64,000 nt of DNA from Euonymus europaeus (lineage: Eukaryota > Streptophyta > Magnoliopsida > Celastrales > Celastraceae). The notes under the pieces were generated by a model that was not told the DNA's origin, made no database searches, and was given only the letters and a program-made list of their open reading frames with translations. The stretch lies in assembly GCA_963580455.1 (NCBI GenBank), contig OY756958.1:20224501-20288500 (forward strand). The letters run 5' to 3'. Position numbers and translations under genes: made by a program. The stretch's first letter is position 1; every line of letters begins with the position of its first letter. This document shows positions 1 through 9,429 of the stretch, one piece after another.

Positions 1-488
1 TAAGACCTGAAGGTTTACATTTTGATCCTGTGGACAAAAGCTGTGGTCTCCTGATAGGCCGAAGGAAAACACTCGATGGCGTTAGCACAGAAGTCACTGG
101 AATGAGCCTCTGTTACCTTACTTGTGCATGTGCATTGGTTGAAAAAAAAAGTATATCTATTTATATTTATATATTTGGGATTGCTTCCGCAAAATATATT
201 TTGATCAGGTAAGATAGTATGATATATTATGCTACTAATCGCATGTCTAGGGAAATTCTGTCTAAGGAGTTTGGTATTTAAGTGGACCACTGTGTCCCTC
301 CAATCTTTCCTGGGAATTTCCCTGGTGTAATTAGTGATATAATTTTTTATATCTTCTTCACCAATGATCTACAAAAAAAAAAAAAAAAAAAAAAACGTAA
401 CCCTAATTATTTTCTTCTCATACTCTGTTTATTCCTGATTTTCAACTCTCTTTCTTTTCAGATCGTCTTTCTCTTCCTCCGTCACAGT

Positions 489-1211
489 ATGTCGCGCAGT
501 CCCCGTGATGCCGTTGCGACGGTCGACTTATTCGCCAGAGCTACAATCTTGCCAGAACGTCGAATCGATTCCAAAATCCTAAACGATTCTGCCAACCGAT
601 GGGCCATGAGCTACCTCCGTGACCATTCTCTGCTGTTCTTGGTCGATCCTGATCCAAAAGACGAATTGCCGGTGTATCCTCACATCGTTCGCTCCTTTTA
701 CCATACTCTTCTCAAGTTACCCCACTCTTCTGGCACTCCATCAGTGTATCAGGTTGACATCCCTGGTCTTCGGCTTCAATTCACGTCAGTGGATATTTGC
801 AAGTGTTTAGGTTATCCACCTACCGCTGACGTCGCTATAGGTTTTCAAGCGCCGATCTCTATTTCCCATCAAGAGATGATTGATTGTCTGTGTCAAGGGC
901 GACACGATCCGAATAATGCTGCTTCTACACGCCGCTCTTATTTGTCGTCCACGATGTGGATGCTTGATGATGCCATCCGCAGTAACTTTTGCCCCATTGG
1001 ACACAGTCAACAACGCCAGGGTAACATACTTTATGCCCTATATTACATGTATCGCGGAGCCTGGTTTGATATTGGCCAGATTTACCTTGAGAGCATTCTT
1101 AAGGCGAAGACCCTTGTGGAGAAACAAAAAACCAAGGTCGGGCGATTATTTTTCCCGAGACTCATCACGCGGTTACTTTTCACTATGGGCATTCTCCCAC
1201 CTCCCAGTTAG
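489..1211 (+). CDS. Putative plant transposon protein (retroelement ORF)
   Basis: The first in-frame ATG gives about 240 residues. The frame stays open upstream to 282 but without an ATG, so 489 is the likely start. The sequence resembles the 'putative plant transposon protein' domain often found in Athila/Tat-like elements. Visible hallmarks are a VYPHIVRSFY segment near residue 60 and a C-terminal stretch around GNILYALYYMYRGAWFDIGQ, followed by FPRLITRLL. The reading frame closes at 1211. A second open stretch to 1470 in a neighbouring frame continues with a leucine-rich, coiled-coil-like tail, so the original protein may have been longer and frameshifted. Function within the element is unknown. 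It is not a host gene. Confidence 0.6.
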   Translation: MSRSPRDAVATVDLFARATILPERRIDSKILNDSANRWAMSYLRDHSLLFLVDPDPKDELPVYPHIVRSFYHTLLKLPHSSGTPSVYQVDIPGLRLQFTSVDICKCLGYPPTADVAIGFQAPISISHQEMIDCLCQGRHDPNNAASTRRSYLSSTMWMLDDAIRSNFCPIGHSQQRQGNILYALYYMYRGAWFDIGQIYLESILKAKTLVEKQKTKVGRLFFPRLITRLLFTMGILPPPS

Positions 1212-1472
1212 ACAACTTCCAATTATCCGGTGACTGTTTTGGAAAACTCTACCTGGCGTCAGAGTACTAGCCACATGTTTTCCAGTGCTCGTAGACAACA
1301 AACACCGCGACGTCCAGTTTCTTTACCACTGGAAGCGTCTGACTCTTCTGCTGCTGCACTACCTCTGACTGACCACATTCACGACATCTTATCCTGCCTG
1401 CATAGGTTGGAGGTTGGACAACAGCGGCTGGAACACATGCTGAATGTCCTCATGGACATGGTGCGGCGCTAA
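1212..1472 (+). pseudogene. C-terminal continuation of the retroelement ORF, out of frame
   Basis: After the stop at 1211 an open frame shifted by one base runs to 1472. It encodes a basic, proline- and serine-rich piece followed by a short leucine-rich helix (DHIHDILSCLHRLEVGQQRL). Plant transposon proteins of this type commonly end in such a helix, so I read it as the decayed C-terminus of the preceding ORF. It is followed by a GGTTGGGGGTGG purine-rich motif at about 1603-1614, typical of the sequence just after these ORFs. Confidence 0.4.
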
Positions 1473-2572
1473 CCATTTTCTCCTTCCACCATTGTCCGAG
1501 CATTTTCCACCTCAGGTTGTATTGTTCTATCCTCTGTTTCTTTGCATTGCATTGCTTTTCCATACTTCGTCATTTTCACATTGCGGACAATGTTTGGTTT
1601 AGGTTGGGGGTGGTGGCATAGTTATGCAGTTTGATGATTTGGTACTGGTAGAATTAGTTTGAGTCTTTTTTTTTATCTGGATTAGTCGAAAGCAACTTTT
1701 GACACATTTGTTTTCCACCAATACTAAGCCTTGTGGTAAGATGGATGATGATGCATATGACTGAGAATATTTTCTGGTTAAAGCACAAATGAGTGGAGAG
1801 AAATGAGTAAACAACTTATGAACTTGCATTGATCTCTTGAAATGGATAATTGCTGTCAATGAACACCATTACATGGTTTGTGGAATGATTGGATGAATGC
1901 TGAGGATGATATTGATCAATGTTTGAGAACAATGTTGTAATTTTACTGTGCCTTTGTTTGAGATGTTCTATATTATGAATTCGAGAAGAAAAAAAGAAAC
2001 AATGATGAAAAAGAAAAAAAGAAAAAAAAGAAAGAAAGAAGACAGAGAAAAAAAAAGAGAAAAAATTGTTATGTGTATTCGTCATTCGTCAGTAGATAAG
2101 TTTTTCTGTGATAAGGCTCTATTAGTTTGTCAATTGGAAAATGTTGATCAATAGAATTCCAAAGTAGGTTTGTGGTAAGACTGATGGAAGTTCTTGACAG
2201 CTAATATACCTATCATTTGATCAATGTTTGTTTATTTGTTTGTCCTTAAATTGACTTTTCTTCTGAGTGCATATCTATTTTCCAACTCCATGAGAGAAAT
2301 TCATAGAACAGAAATCCTTCTCTACCCTGTGAGAATATGGAGTTGAGGCTTTTACTTTGATAAATTGTTTGAGGTTATATGCATTATGAATTGTGGTATG
2401 AAGGTTTTGGCTTAGCACACACACACACAAGTGTTGGAAGTTGTGACTATACTAATCTGGATAGGAATTGTGATCTCTTACCTTTTGTTCTAGTATTGTT
2501 ACTTTCACTCATTTCTCATAACATTTTTACGCTTGAATTACTAGGGACTAGCAATAAGCTGGTTGGGGGTTG

Positions 2573-4108
2573 TGATAAGTGCCAGAATATACATTCTTAA
2601 AGTGCTAAAATACTACCAAAGCAATGCCAAGAAATTGTGCTTAAAAGCTGAATTTTCAAGATTATTGTACTTAAGATCTTCTTGGATGTTTTGCAGGTTA
2701 AGAGGCAGTAAGAGCTGTCGGAATGAGATTTGATCTTCAGAAAATTTTTAGAGGACACTTCAAGCTTTTCAGGAAGTATTGGTTCACAAAAATCTGAGTT
2801 CATTGGGGCCTCTAAAGGTTGCCTCGAAGTCAAGTTTGGAAGTTATATCCGAGGCATAATTTCTGTTTGCAGACCAGACCTTTAGAAGCCCATAACTTGA
2901 GCGTCTGATATCCAAATTGATTGATTCAAAAGCCCATAATTATCTACACATTTGTATCTAAAATATTGATGAAGGGTTTGAGTTCATAATAGGCTTGGTT
3001 TAGGCCCAGAATGCAGTTACAATATTAGTGTGTAATTGGAAGTTGATGTCATTAATGATACCATTTCCATTCAAAGAGTGGACAATCCACCACACCAATT
3101 TGATAGACAATCCACCACCAAAAGATGGCACTAACTCCTCCACTATGTGCTCATTTTCTCTATAAATAGAGAGGAGCTAGGAGGGGGAGCTTGGAGACAA
3201 GAAGGAAAGAGGAGAAGGATTGGAGGCAAAAAGAGGAGAAGAAAAAGAAGAAAACAAGGCTTGTGTTTGTAATTATGTTTTTATGTTTCATGTTTTATTT
3301 GGTTATGTATAACTAAAATCTTGTTAGTTAGGGCTTGTCTTGAAGCCCTAAGCATGCTTTCAATTTTATAAGTTGTGTGGATTTCAATTTCTACAAGCAT
3401 GATGATTTTGATTTTTCCATATTATGTGAGTTCTAGTATTGTGTTTCTTTGAGTAGCTAACTTTGAAGCATGTATTATAATTAATTGTTGTAGAACATGA
3501 TCAATTGCCTTGTTGAATATGTTCTTTCTTGCAACATATAATTCAGTTGAAAATGAATTATGAAAAATCAATTCTTGAATACCTAAGTACAAATACCATG
3601 TATTAGGATTCTTGTGACATTCATATTCTCTTTGCTCTTATTGAATTCTTGATTGTTGATTAATGCAGACGTCATGCTAGATTTCGATTAAGAATACAAG
3701 TAATGAGGTAGACGCCATACACTTTACATGCAATTAAGAGAGAATCATACAACTTGAGTTTGGCATAACCTTGTTGTGAATGTTGTCATCATATGCTTGT
3801 TGAAATTGTTAGTCTATTATTTCTTATAAATTGTTTGAATGTTTTGTGGTGGATTGTGAGTCTTAGCTATTGTTTTCATTAATATCAATTCTCATTCTTG
3901 TTCTCAACATCAATTTCTTTGTCTTAATTTTTATCTATTACAAGATTTAACCCCCCCTTTTCCCCCTTTTATAATTGTATCAATTATATTCAAGTGTTAG
4001 ATTATATATCTATTAGCATCACTCCTTGTGGGATCGACTCTTACTTGTTCACTATATATTAATTGTACATTTGTAAGTATATTTTAAATTGTTACTAACG
4101 ACATAACA
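2573..4108 (+). repeat. 3' LTR of the Ty3/gypsy-type element
   Basis: The repeat starts TGATAAGTGCC directly after a GGTTGGGGGTTG polypurine tract and ends in CA at 4108. Inside are a TATA box (CTCTATAAATAG, about 3158-3169) and a purine-rich transcribed leader after it. A GTGGGATCGACTC motif lies about 80 bases before the end, a common landmark near the 3' end of Tat-type LTRs. Length is about 1.54 kb. A 5' copy for comparison is not in the window, so the borders are inferred from these signals and from the resumption of copia coding sequence at 4109. Confidence 0.6.
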
Positions 4109-5081
4109 TGCTGCTATATGTTGATGACATGTAATTGTTGGCCAGGACGGAGCCATGATTAACAGATTGAAAGCCCAGTTATCTCAGTTCTTCGACATGA
4201 AGGACTTAGGCCCAGCTCAGCAGATATTGGGCATGAAGATTGGTCGTGACAGGAAAGCCAAGAAATTATGGCTGTCACAGGAAGCTTATGTTAAACGGGT
4301 GCTTGAAAGGTTTAACATGAAAAATGCAAAGCAGGTTACTACTCCGCTAGGTAACCATTTTCAGCTGAGCAAGAAATTTTGTCCTTCATTAGAGAAGGAG
4401 ATTGAAGAGATGGAAGCAGTCCCTTACTCTTCAGCAGTCGGTAGTCTGATGTACGCAATGGTGTGTACAAGACAGGATATTGCTCACGCTGTTGGTGTTG
4501 TGAGCAGATTCTTTTCCAATCCAGGGAAAAAGCATTGAGAGGCTGTTAAATGGATTCTCAGGTACCTGAAGGGTACGTCAAAGCTATGCTTGTGCTTTGG
4601 GGGAGCAGATCCAGTTTTGGATGGCTATACTAATTCAGATATGGCTGGTGACCTTGACAGTAGAAAATCTACTTCAGGGTATGTTTTCACTTTTGCAGGG
4701 GGAGCTGTTTCATGGCAGTCAAAACTGCAGAAGTGTGTTGCTTTGTCTACAATAGAAGCAGAGTATATTGCTGCAGCGGAAGCTGGTAAAGAACTGTTGT
4801 GGCTAAAGCGATTTCTCCAGGAACTGGGTATTATTCAGAAGGAATGCAAGGTACATTGTGACAGTCAGAGTGCTCTAGACTTGAGCAAGAATTCCATGTA
4901 CCATTCCCTCACAAAGCATATCGACATTCGCTATCACTGGATACGTGAAGTGATTGAAGATGAATTGTTGAAGCTGGTGAAGATTCACACAGCAGAGAAT
5001 CCAGCAGACATGTTGACAAAAGTTGTTACTCGCGAGAAGCTCGGGCTATGTCGGGACATAGCCGGGATGGATAGTAACTGA
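4109..5081 (+). pseudogene. copia reverse transcriptase/RNase H fragment
   Basis: The fragment starts at the catalytic YVDDM motif of reverse transcriptase (about 4115-4132). It has a one-base frame change just after that motif, then an open frame at 4155-4538 with the FDMKDLGPAQQILGMKI segment. A TGA at 4536-4538 breaks the frame where the family has Trp (K-H-W-E). The same frame then continues to 5081 through RNase H, with SDMAGDLDSRKSTSGY, ALSTIEAEYIAAAEA and KHIDIRYHWIRE. It ends with the usual ADMLTK tail. Two lesions in about 320 codons make it non-functional, but similarity to TNT1-type proteins remains high, so the loss looks fairly recent. Confidence 0.92.
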
Positions 5082-5128
5082 AGACTGGTGAGTTGTGTTC
5101 TTCTCCTATGTGTATGGAGGGGGAGAAT

Positions 5129-5513
5129 TGTGGAGTCCATACTCTAGTTGCATGCAAAGTCTAACTTTGCATGCAAGCCACCAACCACCAGCTACCAGCC
5201 ACCAGCCACCAACCACCAGCTACCAGCCACCAGCCACCAACATGTTCAGACTGCCGCCCACCATTGCTACCGTGTTCAACGATGACTGTAGCCGCCCATG
5301 TTTTGTCAAATATATTACCTACCACTTGCCTAATTTTTTGTGTTTTATTAGGATATGAGTTTCCTATAAATATAGGTGTGTGTGTGTGCCATTAATAGGT
5401 GTGGTAGAGAGAAAGAAAGTGGTGTAGTTAGTTTTAAAGGAAAAAAAACTCTTTGCATTTTTCCCTCAGTTTTTGGTTTCGTTGCTTGTCATATTGATCC
5501 AGTATCCTCAACA
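5129..5513 (+). repeat. 3' LTR of the TNT1-like element
   Basis: It begins TGTGGAGTCC right after the purine tract and ends in a CTCAACA context at about 5513. It contains a TATA-like TATAAATATAGG near 5366 and a short tandem array of a 28-base CCACCA-rich unit, about 2.3 copies, at 5177-5240. Confidence 0.7.
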
Positions 5514-6285
5514 AATAACAGATACGCAAAACATAAAAAGTAAAAGTATAACAATTAATGTTCAATCATGATGAGGAACGTCGCCCAGGGAGGTAGAGCC
5601 GAAAAATCATCCAAATTATGAATACGGCTAGATCAAAATATTTTAATCTAGTCGTATTTAGGGGTAATTTTTATATATAAAATTTAAACATGCAAAATGT
5701 CACATAGAATAATTCCAATTAAAATGGTCAAAGATTAGAACGAATGGTAAGCCTGAACGAGAGATTCAATCAACAGCTCACCATTGAGCGAACGAGAAGC
5801 CTAGATGAACGAGAAGCCTGGACAAAAGAAGGGTATCGTCAATCATTCATCCCCCAAATTAGACAAGAAAAGTGGGTGACGTGGAGGAATAATTGGGACA
5901 TGTAGTAAGTTGCCTTGCAACATCAAGCAGTTACTCAATCAAGGGAGACTTGGCGCCAAAATAGCAAATAACTGTAAGTACCTTATGAGCAATTTTTTAG
6001 ACATATATATATATATGCCTAGATTTTAGATTATAGAAAACCCTGATCAATTAAAAACTCGAATCGAGCATATACTTTCAATTTTTCATCATTTTAATCA
6101 ATCATCCTTTTACATTCTAGTTTCTTGTGCTTGTGCCCTTTGGAGGCCATCATCTTTCTTGTGATTGCACCTCTTTTTGGGGACTTTGTTCCAAGAGATT
6201 TTTCCCTGCACAAATTGTTTACTATCATTTGTTCATGACAATCAAATTTTGGCATAAAAGGGTGCTCATAAGTGAATTATTGTAT
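5514..6285. other. Non-coding stretch, no gene seen
   Basis: AT-rich sequence without a supported ORF. A TATATATATAT run lies near 6004-6016. The segment at about 5740-5830 repeats the word GAACGAGAAGCCT. It may be old retroelement LTR sequence, but I cannot assign a family. Confidence 0.4.
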
Positions 6286-6735
6286 ATATAAATGATCCTA
6301 TTATATGAGTTCTTAATCTTTTTTTTTTTTAAAAACAACGTTCTTAAAATGTGATCCTAACTTTTGGGGTCATTTTTGGAGTCCAAAATATTTTTTAGTA
6401 GTTGAAAAAAATTATATTTATCTTATGATCAGTTTTACGAATCTAACAATATTTTTTTCGAAACAAAAATCAAATTTAACATTAAAATTGCATGATAATT
6501 CTGGATTGTTGGATATAAAATAAAAAACATGTCATACACTTTTAAGGTTATATTTGATTTTTGTTCCGAACAAAAAAATCGTTAGATTAATAAAACCGAA
6601 CAAAATAAAACTATATTTTTTCCAAAGTTAAAAAAATATATTTTATACCTCAAAAATTAGTATCTTATTTTAAGACCTCATTTTATAACGTTATAACATT
6701 TAAGTTATGGACATCCACTTAAATCCCTCCAAGTG
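6286..6735. mobile_element. Foldback/MITE-like inverted repeat
   Basis: Two AT-rich arms face each other: about 6374-6480 and about 6546-6668 are diverged reverse complements. Shared words include GAATCTAACAATA/GATTTTTGTT and AACAAAAATCAAAT. Similarity extends outward toward both ends. The spacer is about 65 bases. No ORF is present. This is the architecture of a non-autonomous foldback DNA transposon. I could not fix its exact ends or a target duplication. Confidence 0.6.
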
Positions 6736-6792
6736 AATTGTAGCTATTACACACAAAAAGGACATCCGTAACTTATAAGTTACACACCTCAA

Positions 6793-7335
6793 ATGCAGAC
6801 AAATCTTATTCGTTTGATCTCAACTGCTGAGATTAAACAACAACAACCTACCATCTCTTACTCATACTTAGATCTATTGCACCGATATATTAAACCTTTT
6901 CACTATCAAACTCATTGGAAGCATAGATCTCATAGTTATTGTGGAACTTCGACTGAAAACATTGGCATCACTTGGAAGCTCAAGCACGCATCTCATTCGA
7001 TGTGGCGACGATGTCACCCTTCTTCGCTCTGTTTTTTTTGGTGTTGCTTGGCATTTTACAAATTAGAGGTTGGAGAGTCACGAGACGATAATGCATTATA
7101 TCTTGAGACGGTTGGTAGAATGAGTGTCAAATGTCAGGTCTATGATATTGGATCAAAGGCAAAACATCTGTGTGGCACATATGCAACGAGCAGACCCTTG
7201 GCATCTCAGATCGATCCGGAAGTCGAGCAGTCAATCAAAACGGCAATTGTTGCGGTGATGGCTCATGTCGATTTGCAGCATCGAGAGTCTCAGCAGACTA
7301 TAGCTAGATTAGAGCAACATCTGCATGATTTATGA
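6793..7335 (+). pseudogene. CACTA (Ptta/En/Spm-like) transposase C-terminal fragment, tentative
   Basis: The ORF opens with an ATG and spans 180 codons. The N-terminal half looks like random or frameshifted translation. The C-terminal half has the signature ALYLETVG followed by CQVYDIGSKAKHL, which resembles the ETVGG...RVYGLGS segment near the end of plant Ptta/En/Spm transposases. It is followed by a Gln/Glu-rich helix (about residues 135-180), also usual there. Its position just upstream of CACTA-type subterminal repeats (7590-7680) and a CACTA end at 12114-12127 supports this. Function is lost. Confidence 0.45.
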
Positions 7336-7688
7336 TAGCTCCATTTCGGGGAGCAGGATCTCAAAAGTGATGCCGATGAGGAAGAAGGCGAGGATGCAGA
7401 CCTCTTTGGCGAGAATGCTTAGATGTACGAGTTGTCATTTGTTTGATAAAACTCATTGTGAATTTATTACATTTTATTAGAGACATCTTCTTTATTTTGT
7501 TGCATTTTAATTCTATTTTAAAATTTTAATTATTTAGTTTCTAATTATATTCAGAATAAAAAAATGGTCAAATTAAATATTCTAATGTTTTATCGTCGGA
7601 ATATTCCAAGATAAAATTCCGTCACAAATATCTAAACAGCGATTTTTGTGACAGAAGATTTCCGTCACAATTTTCATCCCTAACTTGG

Positions 7689-8008
7689 GAGAAAATATTC
7701 AGTGGGACTTGCTCACCATGTCACTCGCTGATGTGGTGAGCAAGTCCCACCCAGTGTTTGACATGTGGCTTAATTGGCCCACACATTTCATTTAGGCGGC
7801 AATTATTTTTTATGCCTTTTTATTTATTTTTTGTCCACACATATCAGTGTTTTGAAATTGGGAATTCCAAAAGAAGCCATCTCGACGTCGACCTCCATCG
7901 TCTTCACCCTTTTCTTTCCGAGGTACCCATCATCGACGTTGATGTCTATCTGAAGTCGCCTTCGAATCTCCTTCTCCAATGGTCTCTAGTGGAGCTTTAT
8001 TCTCTTTG
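7689..8008 (+). repeat. MULE left terminal inverted repeat
   Basis: It is the reverse complement of the right end of the element. Near the tip it contains an internal palindrome: GTGGGACTTGCTCACCA at about 7703-7719 is answered by its reverse complement at about 7734-7750. The end of each TIR could therefore fold into a hairpin. Confidence 0.9.
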
Positions 8009-8045
8009 TCGAGAAAGTCCGGCCACATCTTCTTTACAGTATCCT

Positions 8046-8240
8046 TTCTCGCATCATCGATGATGTTGCCGATCTGAAATCGCCTTCGGTCTTCTTTCTC
8101 CCACCGTCGACGATGATACCGATATGAAATCGCCTTCAGTCTTTTTTCTCCCACCGTCGACGATGATGCCGATCTGAAGCCGCCTTCGGTCTTCTTTCTC
8201 CTATCATCGACAATGATGTCGATCTGAAGCCGCAATCTTA
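8046..8240 (+). repeat. Subterminal tandem repeat of about 57-bp units
   Basis: Three to four imperfect units share the pattern GATGATGCCGATCTGAA, then GCCGCCTTCGGTCTTC, then TTTCTCCCACCGTCGAC. They directly follow the left TIR. The right TIR has a related GATGCCTG...GAAGTCGCCTTCG block, so the array probably arose from the TIR's inner end. Confidence 0.8.
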
Positions 8241-8859
8241 GAACCAAATACTTGCTGAAGCCATGAACTAGAGAGAGTTGAAAGCATGAGTTTATCGATT
8301 TCTACAGCCCGCAGGTACTTTTCTCTTCAATTTTTCAGATTTTTGCTTCTCATGTGCATATTTGAGTAGTTTTTTATACTGAAAATACTAATGAGATTTT
8401 ATTAATCAAATGGGACATCAGTACTATGAATAGACACAAGCATATTTACTATTAAACATTGCTATATCAGATGGATCAAATATTGAAATTTCTCTTTGTG
8501 TCTTATGTTTAGTATTTCTTCAGAAGTGATATTATGGTTAACCAAAGAATGGGGATTCTATCCTAGATCCCATTTAATCCTCCAACAATTCTCTATGACT
8601 CTAGCTTCCTCTTTAAATCTCTCTCTAATGTCTTTGAAACTTTGCAGAATCATAAAGGATCTTGACCAAGCTGTAGGATTCCATGCTTTGGGTATCGATG
8701 AGTAGGAATTGCTTGGAGAGTTGCCATTCCAGAAAAAAGTTTTTCAGTCTTTGGGATGCTTATTCTTATCTGGATGAAGTTACAAAGCAAGCTTATGATT
8801 TTGAATTTTATTACTCTAGGATTCAATTGGCTCCAAAAATGCAAGTGTTTTGTAATTTT

Positions 8860-8980
8860 AGAATTTTTTGGGTGGTTTTGTGTTATTGGCATTGTAGATT
8901 GTAGCTGGTGGTTTTGTGCTATTGCCATTATACATTGTAGCTGGTGGTTGCTATTGCCATTATACATTGGTTTTCTGAAT
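8860..8980 (+). repeat. Short tandem repeat inside the MULE
   Basis: About 2.5 imperfect copies of a 36-41-base unit built on GTAGCTGGTGGTTTTGTG and CTATTGCCATTATACATT. No coding role is apparent. It lies in the region downstream of the transposase. Confidence 0.7.
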
Positions 8981-9061
8981 GTGTTTATAGTATGAGACTT
9001 CACCTTTCAAAATGAATTGTTGGTAATAACTTTGAAGTTAGAGTCATTGAGCTTGCCACAA

Positions 9062-9197
9062 CAAGCTCAATGACTCCCATTTGATTAATTCCAGTTATTG
9101 GAACTACCAAGTTCTCACTCTCTTTTTTGTATCAAAGATTATTATTGAATGACAATTGCAATAACTGGAATTAATCAAATGGGAGTCATTGAGCTTG
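9062..9197. repeat. Perfect 39-bp inverted repeat (hairpin)
   Basis: 9062-9100 and 9159-9197 are exact reverse complements; the left arm begins CAAGCTCAATGACTCCC. The loop is 58 bases. Part of the loop, around TTCTCACTCTCTTTTTTG at about 9111-9128, recurs inverted at about 9300-9325. The hairpin is therefore nested in a wider foldback. Confidence 0.9.
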
Positions 9198-9429
9198 CCA
9201 TAACATAACAATTGCACAAAATAATTGACAGCCTATGCTTGATAGAACAACTGTACATAACCAAGATGCATATTCATGTGTTCAATAATCATCTCTGATA
9301 CAAAAAAGATAGTGAGAACTTGCTAGTTTCAATGACTGGAAGTATTCAGATGTACACAAAATGCATATAAATGCTCTAACAAAAAAGGAAAAGCTCCACA
9401 TTTTCCTTAGCTAATATGTGTTCCAACAT

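Larger units (their letters stand above)
1..4108 (+). mobile_element. 3' part of a Ty3/gypsy-type (Tat/Athila-like) LTR retrotransposon
   Basis: This stretch reads as the 3' end of one large element entering from the left edge. It holds a plant-transposon-type ORF (489-1211), about 1.1 kb of non-coding spacer, a purine-rich tract at about 2561-2572 and one long terminal repeat that begins TGATAAGTGCC. The LTR stops at 4108, exactly where a copia reverse transcriptase resumes at its YVDDM motif, so the element inserted into that copia copy. The 5' LTR, gag and pol would lie outside the window. No matching target duplication can be checked here. The Tat/Athila assignment rests on the LTR start, the GGGATCGAC motif near the LTR end and the ORF type. 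A 22-A run lies at about 372-393. Confidence 0.65.
4109..5513 (+). mobile_element. TNT1-like Ty1/copia retrotransposon, 3' portion
   Basis: It comprises the end of reverse transcriptase, RNase H, a purine tract (GGAGGGGGAGAATTG, about 5117-5130) and a 3' LTR at 5129-5513. The coding part begins mid-domain at 4109 because the gypsy-type element to its left inserted there. The 5' half should lie left of the window. Confidence 0.85.

Noticed and set aside
282..488. N-terminal extension of the retroelement ORF
   Set aside because: It needs a GTG start and runs through a poly(A) tract giving a Lys run. The ATG at 489 is a better plant start.
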